Positions 11,965 to 23,600 of a stretch of DNA of 64,000 bases are shown one piece after another (within the stretch, counting starts at the first letter, position 1; each line of letters starts with the position of its first letter). A program made the translations under genes and the position numbers. Origin of the DNA: Calendula officinalis (Eukaryota > Streptophyta > Magnoliopsida > Asterales > Asteraceae); contig OY970820.1 in the NCBI GenBank assembly GCA_963853835.1, forward strand, positions 78,612,909-78,676,908. Direction: 5' to 3'. The notes below the pieces were generated by a model. That model was not told where the DNA came from. It searched no databases and saw nothing but the letters and a program-made list of their open reading frames with translations.

Positions 11965-13058
11965 GGGTAAATTACAGTTTTTGTCCCTGACCTATGGCCG
12001 ATTCGGTGTTTTTATCCCTAATGTCTTTTTGTCCGTTTTTTTGTCCTTTAAGTTTTTAAAATTCTGGAATTTTGTCCTTCCGTCTATTTTTGGCCGTTAA
12101 CTGACGAAAAATGCAAGGCATGTGAGGGCATTTTGGTCCTTTTCACCATTCTTCATGTTCTTCCCCAACACCCACAAACCCTAAACCCCCATTACCACTA
12201 ATTTAGAAAACGAAGAATGTTTGGCTTTTCTATCATGATCGAAGTCAGTCGCAAATCAAATTGAAACATCTAAACATCTAATTTGGAATCTAATTTTCAC
12301 CCTTCTATTACGCAGATCAAAACATCTAGTTCAAAATTGGAATCTAATTTGCAGGTCGAAATTGACTACCGCGTTCAGAATCTAGTTCAAGATTGACCAT
12401 CGCCGTGAGCTTCAGTTCGTGAGGTTTGATTCTTCTCTGTTTCTCCACCGCCACCAGCGATTTCCGTCACCACCATCACCATCGAAGGTATTTCCGTCAT
12501 AACCATGGAGGTCACCGGCCACTGGAGGATGTTCAGGAGGGAGGTGAGTGAGTTTCAAGAAAATACCTTGATTTTACAAGATGTAAATGTTTCTGTCGGA
12601 GTGCTCAAAATCGAAACGAATCTGGCGATTAGGGTGGTGGTGGAGATGGAGGACGCCGGAAATGGTTGTTTCATGTTTAATTTCTTCACCGGATGTAGTG
12701 GCGGGCCAAAGGTCTGGTGATTTGTGTTGTTTAGATAGTATGTACAAAGATTTAAATTTGGAATCTTTTTCGTCTACTTTTACCAAGTCAGTCGCAAATC
12801 AAATTGAAACATCTAAACATCTAATTTGGAATCTAAGTATGAAATTAGTGTTTACTTGGGGAAGAACACTATGTGGAAGATGATGCAAGGGTAATTTGGG
12901 TAAATTGTCAAAAAAATCGTTAGCTAACGGCCAAAAATGGACGGAAGGATAAATTTCCAGAATTTTAAAAACTTAAAGGATAAAAAAAGGACAAAAAAAC
13001 ATTAGGGACAAAAACCCCGAATCGGCCAAAGGTCAAGGACAAAAACTGTAATTTACCC
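11965..13058. mobile_element. Non-autonomous Mutator-like element, 9-bp TSD
   Basis: Long inverted ends (left GGGTAAATTACAGTTTTTGT, right its complement ending TTTACCC) enclose 1094 bp. Similarity continues inward for over 100 bp on both sides. The 9-mer TAATTTTTT directly abuts both ends (11956-11964 and 13059-13067), the size of target duplication typical of Mutator-like elements. Inside, a 52-bp segment is duplicated (12242-12293 and 12785-12836). A GC-richer middle (about 12420-12720) has an open frame with no recognised domain. It could be captured host DNA. No transposase is visible. Confidence 0.88.
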
Positions 13059-13589
13059 TAATTTTTTTAATAAAATCCCTCATCTGCAATGCATATGTAA
13101 GCATTTTCGTCTTTTGAAAAATTTGACCAAGGTTTTACTGGGTTGGGTGAGTTTTGGTTTGACTGATTCGGGCCAACTTGACTTGGCACTCCACCGAGTA
13201 CATGGTATTCGGCGATTACTCAACCAATGGAAGACCTATTGTGGAGCATAGGGTTGCCCGTGCAACCCTTAATTTTTTCCGAATAGTGCTAAATTAGCGT
13301 TAAAGTTTTTTAAATATCTTTTGTTAATACAGGTGACGCTCCTAAAATTTTTTTGCAACATGTGACCCCTTAAATTTTTTTCCAATGCATGTCACTGTAC
13401 TCAATCAAATAAATCGAGTTTTACAACACTCTGTAAGAGATCTTACTCGGTTCTAAATGTCGAATTAGTGAAGACACCATCCTAAAGATACTACTTATAA
13501 ATTATACATGTTAGATTCACACTTTTTAAACATATACAACTGATAAAAAAAGTAAACTGTATAAGGTACAAGTATCTTACTAATATATA

Positions 13590-13766
13590 ATGCATTTAGG
13601 CCTACCACATTAGGCAACTTTTAAGGACCTCCTTAAACTTAATTTTAAGGAGCTTTCCTCTTTTGTTACTTACTTCTCTGCCTTAAAAATAAATCGCAGC
13701 TTTTAAGATTCGAACCCAGGACCTCTCCTAACTTAGGACTATGTGTTAACCACTTGCTCTACATTA
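13590..13766 (-). mobile_element. tRNA-derived SINE, likely
   Basis: On the minus strand an A-box-like GTAGAGCAAGTGGTTAAC is followed about 30 bp later by a B-box GGGTTCGAATCT, the internal pol III promoter of tRNA-derived SINEs. The body continues toward lower coordinates. The sequence does not fold as a complete tRNA. Exact ends and target duplications were not resolved. Confidence 0.6.
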
Positions 13767-13882
13767 CATTTTATTTAAAACCACCCACACTTCCCCTATT
13801 AACCTGTTACTCCAACCGATTTATCACTAACATTAACTATACCGCTTTAGTTATAGCAACAATTGACTATACCAAACTCATT

Positions 13883-14218
13883 TATAACCGAAAGCATATA
13901 TAACGGGCTGTATATCAACAATTTCTAGAAACAAAAGCCGTTTAATTTATAACCGAAAATCAAATTTTGACCATACCAAAACCATTTTTTAACCGAAAAT
14001 CCACTTTTGTCCATACATAAACAACCATCTACAATTCATGCAAAGCATTTTGGGATACAAAATTTTATAACCGAAAAGCATACATAACAGGCTATATATC
14101 AATAATTTCTAGAAACAATTTCCGTTTAATTTATAACCGAAAATCAAATTTTGACCATACCAAAACCATTTATAACCGAAATCAACTTTTGACCATACAT
14201 AAACAAGCAGCTACAATT
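13883..14218. repeat. Direct tandem duplication, about 160 bp x 2
   Basis: Copy 1 (about 13883-14039) and copy 2 (about 14069-14218) share runs such as AATTTATAACCGAAAATCAA and TTTTGACCATACCAAAACC. Both end in CATACATAAACAA...CTACAATTCA. The copies differ by scattered substitutions, so the duplication is not very recent. Within each copy the short motif TATAACCGAAA recurs. Confidence 0.8.
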
Positions 14219-14751
14219 CAGGCCACACTATATGCTCCACGTTAATGTTTAGTGTCCGGTTAATAACAAATATATATATATATACAATCCATTGTCAAAT
14301 TGTCATACCAACTTGAAATAACTATACATATTTCAACTAGCTACGTGTAAGCAACAAAGAAAACATATTATTCATGATTATTAACAAAATCGGGAAACGT
14401 TTTTTTAGTAAATGTTGAAATAATTACAGTCAAAGTAACAGATTTGGACTTTTCTAAATAAGGAAACGTTTTTATGGTCTATTTTTGTAACGTCGTTGAA
14501 TTGACTGTAATTAATATGAAGATATATATCGCATGTTTACTTGGTCAATGATTAGGTGAATCCGTGATATTTACATTCATTTGGCCGTTTTTAAATTTTT
14601 ACGGCATTAACTGAAATTCGTCATTAAGGTGTACACATAACGTGCATTACGCATTAGTCAATCACTCCGTTTATAAATATATCTACACTACAATTAAAGT
14701 GATATAGTAAACCATTGAATCACCAATATATTTTTAAAACGTTTGCAGCAG

Positions 14752-15231
14752 ATGGAATGCCCCTTGTATGTACCAATAGTGAGCTTTGACTCTCTCTGCC
14801 AACTTGAGTGGACTTACAGCTGCAACTATGTCCGGGTTGATTATGTTTGGAGGGACGACAAACAAAACAACATGTGGCTTGTTTTGCTCGACAAATTTGT
14901 AAGTTGCTATTAAATAATGACATGTAGTACCTTTAAATTTCTTAACTTTACAATTACCAATTCATTGATTTCGTCTTAGGGACACAAAATCATGGCCTTT
15001 ATCCCCCACATTTTAAGGACTATATATGACGGACTCAATTTACAAGGTGGTGTGTTTTCGTTGAAGGGCTTCGAGATAGATTTCTACCTACCCAAAGACT
15101 ATCCACGTTTTGGAAACTACAACTTCGTTCAAAACTATTGGACAGTAGTGTTCACTAAAAAAACCGAACTTGCTAGGACTACTATGGGAGATCTTGGATG
15201 TTTTCGCAGCTATCCATTTGCTTCCTTATAG
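14752..15231 (+). CDS. RPA1/DUF223-like single OB-fold protein, probably Helitron-borne
   Basis: Two exons, 14752-14898 and 14980-15231, join in frame across a GT-AG intron to give 132 residues (M...CPLYVPIVSFDSL, ending FRSYPFASL). The pattern VRVDYVWRDD...MWLVLLDKFGHKIMAFIP...LKGFEI is that of the first DNA-binding OB fold of plant replication protein A 70-kDa-like (DUF223) proteins. An acceptor-like TTTGCAG directly precedes the first exon, so the ATG chosen may be internal to a longer gene. RPA1-like ORFs commonly ride in plant Helitrons, and a Helitron 3' end lies 590 bp downstream on the same strand. The full RPA1 domains are absent, so it is a single-domain or truncated copy. Single-stranded DNA binding is inferred from the family only. 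Confidence 0.6.
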
Positions 15232-15790
15232 CAATATCCACTTTATGTGAACAACAATATTCATTGTTTTTAATCATTTAACGTTTTTTTTTTCATTCTA
15301 TTTTCCCGTTTTAAATTATTTACTTCCATCCTATATGTAAATTGACATAATTGTCGGTTGAAGTTAAAGAAAATCACGTGAGTTTCTACCATGTTATCTC
15401 TCTATGGATCAGATGATTGTTCTGGTAAATTCGTGTTATGATCGACCAATTGAAAATCATATAAATTTTTTTATTTTTAGTTTAAGTTGTTGATGTTTGT
15501 TTATGAATGTTGTGATTTAGACAAGCATGTTGATATAAGTTAACCACTTCAACTGCTTGATTATTTTGATTTGTTCCAGATACTAATATATATAAGCTTT
15601 AACGTCACCAGAACTGAACCATCATTTCTCTATTTAAAAGGCTCATATTTACTTTCACAAAAAAAGCCAATTTCGGATCTGATCCTACCATCACTAATGT
15701 CAGCACCTACCATCACTACGCACCACCACTCATCACCATCGCTATTGTCACCACCACCGGTACTGTCGTCACTTCAAAAAATAGTTACGA

Positions 15791-15826
15791 GTACCCGCCG
15801 CCGCATTGCGCGGGTACCCTGCTAGT
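15791..15826 (+). mobile_element. Helitron 3' terminus (hairpin plus CTAG/T)
   Basis: Eight-bp stem GTACCCGC (15791-15798) pairs with GCGGGTAC (15810-15817). Four bases later comes CTAG followed by T, the CTRR-type Helitron end inserted at an A/T site. The element extends leftward and probably contains the OB-fold gene at 14752-15231. The 5' TC end was not located. Confidence 0.75.
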
Positions 15827-15891
15827 TACTCTTAATATACATTTAGCATTCAAATTTCCGTTAAAACACTATTCACAAAAAATTTAACTCC

Positions 15892-15975
15892 GTTAGTTCA
15901 TAGTTTAGTAATATGCCAAATATTGAAACGTCTCCGTTAGTTCATAGTTTAGTAAGATGCTAAATATTGAAACGT
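15892..15975. repeat. Tandem duplication of about 43 bp
   Basis: The unit CGTTAGTTCATAGTTTAGTA ... AATATTGAAACGTCT occurs twice in a row with two substitutions. Non-coding. Confidence 0.8.
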
Positions 15976-16128
15976 CTAGAAACAAGTGTTGCATCTCCAA
16001 CTTCAATTATTTAAACAAATGAAATAATAGAAATTTAAAAATATAATTATAAAAATATATTCTTTAATATATATATAATATAATAATAATAATAGTAATA
16101 ATTAATAATAATTAAATAATTTGTTTTA

Positions 16129-16167
<39 letters not shown>

Positions 16168-17671
16168 TAATTTTCTAAACAATGCTAATTCTATTTCTAG
16201 ATATATAAACATTTATGATAATAGTGTTATTATTGTTCATAGCAAATCGTTTTAACTTTTTATAAACTTTTGCAACTTCATTTATTTATTATATAACGAT
16301 TCTTAAATTTTGTTGCTTCAAAACCCACCTCCTCCTTTTTGTTTTTAGACAAAATCTATCACGAGTATATCTTACTCATATAATGATTTATTAGCAACAA
16401 ACTAATGGTTGTATAAAATTCATTAATATTAGAAAGTTGAAGATTAATTAACTATTTTTCATGGTCCATGTAGTTTCTGCAACAAAAAATTTGTTTTTAT
16501 ACAAAAATTGAAGTAATGGTATTGGTGTTTACCTGTTACGCCTATTTATGTGTCTATCCACTTGATCAAGACATGTCTCAAAATCAAATGATAATATTAG
16601 GAGAAAAAATTAGTAAATATACATGTCATCTTATCAAGTTGGTAGACATGTAAGAGCCAGGATGAAACTCTTCTTTTGACTATGATTTGACCATACAGTG
16701 GTAGAACCTAGTGAACCGGGCATACTACTTCTCAACCTTCTATGAACTTTTCTTCTCTTATGATTGGTCCCTAAAGTTCAATTAGATTAGGGAAAAGAAC
16801 TCAGAGAATTGAGTATTTATCCATTTGATTTTTTTTAATGAGGTACATTCGGTATAGGCATAAAAGGTCGATTTCTCAAAAAATTATCTTCAAATAAGTT
16901 TTAAATAACCTAAAAACTCAAATCAAACATATATTATTATAAAATTGAATTCTATATTTACCAACATATAGAAAAATTTAACTTATATTATTACGATATA
17001 AAAGTTTTATTCTAAAATAAACCCGATGCAACGCGCGGGGATTTTAAATCCTTGTATAATACATAGAGCACATATCATTTTCCATATGATATAGGGATCA
17101 ACATACTCTATTAAAATCCGACAAGTGTTAATAACTTCTTCATAAATCAATTTCGACAAACTTTAATTTTGTCCAATCCCTCTAGCCTATTCAATAGACT
17201 AAGACAATGCATCTGACTTTATTTATTTAATTTAATGGTTTTGTTAATGATAACCGGTTGTCATTAAAATGCATTAACATCTTTTATTTTAATTAATGGA
17301 AGGGTAATATTGTAAATACAAGGATGGTTATTAAACACATTAATAATAGCCAATTCAAATATAAAGTCATATACGAAGTACATAATTCTTTTGTGCATTT
17401 AGAATATTTCGATTTTTATTAAACCAGTGTGGGAGCCAATCAACCAATATTAGCATGTTAAGGTTTGCATGTCGTAAAGAGACGTGAGAAGTAGTGATCA
17501 CGTCACGTCATGAATCCTCCATGATTTATCTTTAATTCTTTATCAACCCCCTTTGTTTCCTCTCTTCCGATCCCCAATTTTCCCCCAAAAAAACACACCC
17601 TCTCTTTCAATCCAATTCACTCTGATTTCAAAATCTCTTCAGTTTGATTGTTGTTTTACAAATGTGCATAA
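15976..17671. other. Intergenic, AT-rich; upstream of WD40 gene
   Basis: It contains an (AAT)n-type microsatellite at about 16128-16168 and a GC-rich hairpin-like patch at 17022-17040 (CCCGATGCAACGCGCGGGG) resembling a decayed Helitron hairpin without CTRR. Probable WD40 promoter and pyrimidine-rich 5'UTR lie at about 17530-17671. No gene is recognised in the rest. Confidence 0.5.
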
Positions 17672-20600
17672 ATGGAAGTCCGAAGAACCATGACAATGAA
17701 CTGGGATGGAATAGGAGATCTCAACGATGACGACGAGCTCTTTTTCGACACCCAACGACTCTCTGCGTTTTCCCCACAAGATCTTGGTTCTTCATCATCC
17801 GATGAAGAGTACGATGATAGCCGGATGTCGTTTTCATCCACATCGGAATTGTCGGATTTCGAGACAAATGACTACGACATGTGGATGGCCGCCCCGGAGT
17901 CCATCTCCGATAGGCGGCGACGGCTTCTTCAGGATATGGGATTAGGGAGCAACAAAGATTTGTCAAGCTCGACACAAATAATGTCGAGAAAAATAGATAT
18001 ACCACCATCGTGTAAGCCGGTGGTGGAGAAGGAGCTCCACCAGCAGCCATGCGAGTCTGAAAAACTAGATTCGGACTCGCATAGGGTGGTAGTTCGTTCA
18101 AAATCAGATGGCGGTATAGATGCATATTCCTTAGATACGATACAAAGGAAAGAAGATATGATTGGCTCCGTACCGAAACAAAGTATTACAAAAACATTCT
18201 CGGGATTCTCGACCCCGTTTGTCGGTTTGCCGTCTTTGAGCAAAAGAAGGATTTTTGTAGCCAAAGACAAAAATGACACGTCATCAATATGTCAAAAGGA
18301 ATCCATCCTCTTGATCAAGAATTTGGACAATGGGAAAGAATTCATGGTTAAAGAGTGTCAGAATGAAGGAAACTGGAACATCGTGAGTGATGTTCAAACC
18401 GGAAAACAGATAACAATGGAGGAATTCGAGAAAAACGCGGGCCATTCACAAAAGGTGAAGGAGTTAATGAAGAAGGAGGAAGACGGAAAACAAGCTTCCG
18501 GTGATCGGAAATTTTCTCCGGGGAACTCCTCTTTCAAACAGAGCTTTACAAAAAGCAAGAAAAGAGGAGCTGCATTATTATTTAAAAACATGAAATTAGG
18601 ATCAATGGGAGCATCAAAAACCGAGAGAGAAAAGGTTCGTACAAATACAATCACCAATTCTCCATCGATCAATAGCAACAATTCACCATCGGTAGACGAG
18701 CAAAAATCACCTTCACAATGGGTAAAATCTCGAGTTCGTGGAAAACAATTTAAGGAATTTACAGCTTTACATCTAAATCAAGAGATTAAAGGTCATGATG
18801 GATCGATTTGGTCGATGAAATTTACACACGATGGTCAATATTTAGCGACTGCAGGTGAGGATAAAGTGATTCATATATGGGAAGTTCAAGAATGTGATGT
18901 GATGGCGATGAAAAGCTGTGATGATCTGGGTGGCACACCGGTGGCTAGTCCTGATGGTAGACCACCGTTGCCGCCGGAGAAGAAGAAAAAAGGGAAGAAA
19001 AGGAAAGGGATTCCGGATTATGTTCATGTGCCGGAAACAGTTTTTGGGTTGTCGGAAGCACCATTTTGCACGTTGGATGGTCATACGGATGGTGTCCTGG
19101 ATCTCTGTTGGTCAAGATCTCGGGTCAGTCTAGATTAATATAGTTATAGTTTTTGCATTTTGACCACTAACACTAATTGATGTTTTACTAAATTTTCTTA
19201 TAGTTAAATACTTATTTACTAAATGGACTTTAGCCTAGCGGTACGTTGTTTGCCTCTCAACCCCCGTCGTAGAAATATGTTGTAATTATGAATAGATTAG
19301 ATTTGTCGTTTAAAAAAAAGTTAAATACTTATTTGTTGGTTTAACTCTGAATTTTTTTATCTATCTTTTAACTAGAAGACATTGGTATCATTGTTAGTTT
19401 ATTTTTTCTTTTCTTTCTAAATGTCAAATAGTAATATACTCCTAATTGAATACCACATATGTTTACAACATAACTTGAACTCTCTATCATAAGAATAAAG
19501 AATAAAGGGAAACATGTCATATCGCTAGGCGCCTAGGCCAAAAGACTTTTAGTCATTGTTAGCTAATATTGTTACAAAAAGTCGTATACAACATATAAAA
19601 CTTAAGGGGCTAACTATCTTAAAAAAAGAAGTTTAGAGGTTTAAGTTTTGTGTGTACTAACTTAATCCTTTAAGCCGTGATAGCATGGCATTAATAAGTT
19701 AATTAAAGTTAAAGGACTAAAATAATGAAGTTATGGGGGGGAAAGTTCAAAAACTAAACCGTCAAATTGATAAAAGTTTGAGAACCAAACTTAATTAACC
19801 CTTTATATTTTGACCACTAAATTTATTTAGAAATACAAAGTCTACATTTTAAATTTTACATTTTAACCACCAACTACAAATCAGGCCCATGCCACCGTCA
19901 CTCATCGGTTTTAACCAACAAAGTGTTACAATTTACAAAGTGACATTGTTGGCAGTTGGCACACTCATTTCTTTGATTCGTCACTTTGCTTTTCCTTCAA
20001 CTTCCATTCGTTGGTTAAGTGACAAGGAAATGATGGGTATAGAGAGACCTGTGCAATGAAAACTTGTACATTTTGAAAAATATTTCGTACATTGTCAAAG
20101 TGATGAAGTAAGTGAGAGGTATTGTTGGCAGAGGTATGTGAATTGGTGTGTCAGTTTTGAAGTGCTGAAATGACACTTATGACAAAACTGACAAAGAAGG
20201 AAGAGCTAACTGTTTGAGAAGGGCTTAAAGGCAATTTCATCATTTTGCTTACTTGACTGTACTTGGTGTTGATACTGTTTCGTGCAAAGTGTCTCTTTCA
20301 TATGAACCAAACAAACTTTAATTCTTTTAACATTGTTTATGGCAGCTGTTGCTTTCATCTTCAATGGATAAAACAGTAAGGCTATGGGATATCGAAACAA
20401 AAGACTGTCTGAAGCTGTTTTCTCATACTGATTACGGTACATAACCAATCGAGCTACTTTATAACCACTTTACGGTTGTTAACTTTTATATAATTAACAT
20501 TTATTAACAATATTTGTACTTATGTCTATGGCAGTGACTTGTATCCAATTCAATCCAGCAAACGAGGATTACTTTATAAGTGGTTCGCTAGACTCTAAAG

Positions 20601-23600
20601 TTAGAATCTGGAACATTCCGGATGGAAACGTTGTTGACTGGCTCGATCTTCACGAAATAGTCACAGCTGTCGGTTATTCTAATGACGGCAAGGTAAGTTT
20701 GATCCAAAAAATCGACTACTTGACTAAATTTCTAGATTAAAAGATGACTTATTGAATGATTTGTGTTTGTACGTACTAATGAAGGTTTCGGTTGTTGGTT
20801 CACAAAAAGGGATTTGTCGATTTTACAATACTGCTGGTATGAAATGTTACTAGATATATATTTCATTAGTTATGTATTGTGTAGTATTTATCTTGATTTA
20901 TTTATTTTTGACGATGGTAGATTGCAAGCTTGAGTTTAAGGAGCAAATTGAAATGAAAACTAAGAAAAAATCGCAGCCTAAAAAGATAACCGGTTTTCAG
21001 GTATAGATGGATATGACTTTTTGTCTTTCTTTCTTTTATGTACGTTACTAGTTATTTAGGGGGTGTTTGGGAAAGCTTATTAAGAGGAGCTTATGGCTTA
21101 TTAGCTTATATAAGCCTTAATAATCCCTTTAATATCAACTTAACATATATTGTTAATTTACAGTTTTCTGCAGGGAGTATATCGGAAGTACTCGTGACAT
21201 CTGCAGATTCCCGTGTTAGGATTTTAGATGGAACAAAACTTGTCAAAAAATTCAAAGGTATCTGTAACGCCGCATTTTTTTTTTTAAAAGACAATTAAGT
21301 ATTAGGCTAAGTACGGAAGCAACTAGTTAGTTAGGTTTACAAAACGTGGTCCCACAAAATATTACAACCAAAGTTATTTAAAAGACGGTATTACTAGACA
21401 CGGCTCATTTTACAAAATATAATTTAAGCATGGTCAAACTTCCCGTCCAAGCCCGACCCGTTCAAGCCATCCAACCTGAAATGTGTCAATAAGGGAGGGA
21501 TTAGCACAAAAGCTAAGTGAATGAATTCCTAAGCCTACCAACTACACTAAACACTATAACACGGAAGTTAAAGAACATCTCCGGTTTGGTAGTCACTTAA
21601 ACGCGGAAGTTATAAAAACATCTCCGGTTTGGGTAATCACTTGTTTGAGAGGATCGGCGGCTTTGCGGGCCTTAAACCATGGTCGGCCAAAACCACGGTA
21701 ACCGATAGCGTTTTGCATCCAACACCCAGGGCAACTCCCTCCCCATAACACTGTAACATATACAGGTAAGGTCGGATACCCTATTAGTCGATACACTGTG
21801 CCCAGCCGTTATCCATCCGACACTGACCTCATCCCGATGGTGCACCTAGTCATGTATGGTATTCCCTAACACTAGGCATACATAACAAGTCAACTAGCTA
21901 CGAAAGACACCGCGAAAAACGTCAAAACTGAGTTCCCAATCGCGAACTCTAGTTCGCGATCGCGAACTAGTGTTCGCGTCGGGAACTCAATCGTGAACTA
22001 CTTCGCGACAACCAACCAATTTCTCTGGAACGACTTAGCGATCGCGAACTATGTTCGCGTCGCGAACTCTCTTCATCTGGCGATTGTTCTGCATTTTTCA
22101 CCCTCAAGACAATACCAAATGAAACAACCGAAACCCGAGTTGTAGGTAGAATCCACTCACCTTTCAACCTTCGATTCCTTAACTCAGTGAGCTAGTATCA
22201 CTGAGTGTCCTTCCCGGTTCCTGTCAACAACATACCGAGTTAGTGATAATCCACCGAATTGTCAAAATCATCAATTTCAACATCTAACTACATAAGACTC
22301 ATAAAATGCACATTTTATGACATTTACAACTAGCACAAATACTTCATCACTACATTTGACCATTTTGACCATTTAGCAAGTATTCCCATCTAGTTGACCC
22401 AAACGGGCCAAAAAACCCGAACATGATCCAAACACTTCCACCTTTCCATTAACTAGCAATTTAATCTTTAACTAGCAATTCACAAACATCTAACAATTCC
22501 ATCAAGATCATAACATCACAAATCCAAATATGATACTTCCAAAATCACTAGTTAACCATTTTGACAAAATCATCCAAGCACTAGTTAAACTACTTCACAA
22601 ATTGATCAATACTAGGTTTTTAACATCCATAACTTAACAAACATGATTCCTCAACCTAATAAACAATTCCATCCAATCATAACTCAAGAAATCCAAGATT
22701 TGTCAAAACCCACCTTCAACTTCCACCATTAATGGAGGTTGAAGGTGATTTTCACCAAATCTTGTATTCCTTCAACAAACAACCACACAAAAGATGTAAA
22801 AGCTTACATAATCACATAAAACAACACCCATTTCAAGATTCAACCACGAATCAACAAGCTACATAAACCCTAGCTCAAGTTCTAGCTCAAGAACAACATG
22901 AACAAGTGAAAGAGAAAGAGTAACTTACTTCTAGACTTCTTCTATCACAACAAGTAGTAAAATTCGTGATTTAACCCAAGAATCAAACACCAAAAGCTCA
23001 AGAACAAAGGAAGAAAGCTAGAGAGAAGGATGGGATTTTTCTTTCAATGAAATAGTGATAATAGATGGATAATGTTAGAATTAACAAGTAAAAGAGAAGA
23101 GAGGGAAACCCCCTCTCTCTAAGGCCGGTCAACACAAGGGGTTGGGGCCCCCTTGTGGCTTTTGTTTTAATTATCAGTATATGTCTGAAAAGTCCCTTTC
23201 GTAATTAATTTATTTAAAATAGCAAACGGACTCCAATTTTAAAAACGAAAGCATTTCTGGAAACGATATTTAACAAAGAATCCAAATATATAAAAATCAT
23301 GTTTTCATTCCAAATAAATCACAAGTTGGGTATTTTAACCCCTTGGTTAAAATACCGCAAAGGACAGTAGGCAAATTAATTTAACTAAGCATTTAATCAG
23401 ATAACCATTTGATAAAATACCTTAAGGTCAATAAACTACTAGGCCGGGTTTTGGGATGTTACAACTCTCCCCCACTTAGGAAGATTCCGTCCCCGGAATC
23501 CCATCTCGATCAAACAAGGAGGGATAACGTTCCCGCATATCGGCCTCGGTCTCCCATGTCATATCCGCACCCAAACTGTGCTTCCATTTTACCAAAACCA

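Noticed and set aside
12505..12883. Real gene inside the Mutator-like element
   Set aside because: Overlapping short frames on both strands without a recognised domain or splice structure.
13680..13760. Intact tRNA gene
   Set aside because: A- and B-box-like words exist, but no cloverleaf arms pair; a SINE head is more likely.
17022..17045. Second Helitron 3' end (CCCGATGCAACGCGCGGGG)
   Set aside because: The hairpin-like patch is present, but no CTRR end or insertion A/T follows on either strand; at best a decayed terminus.
17721..19133. Antisense and alternate-frame ORFs over WD40 exon 1
   Set aside because: Frame shadows of a low-complexity coding exon.
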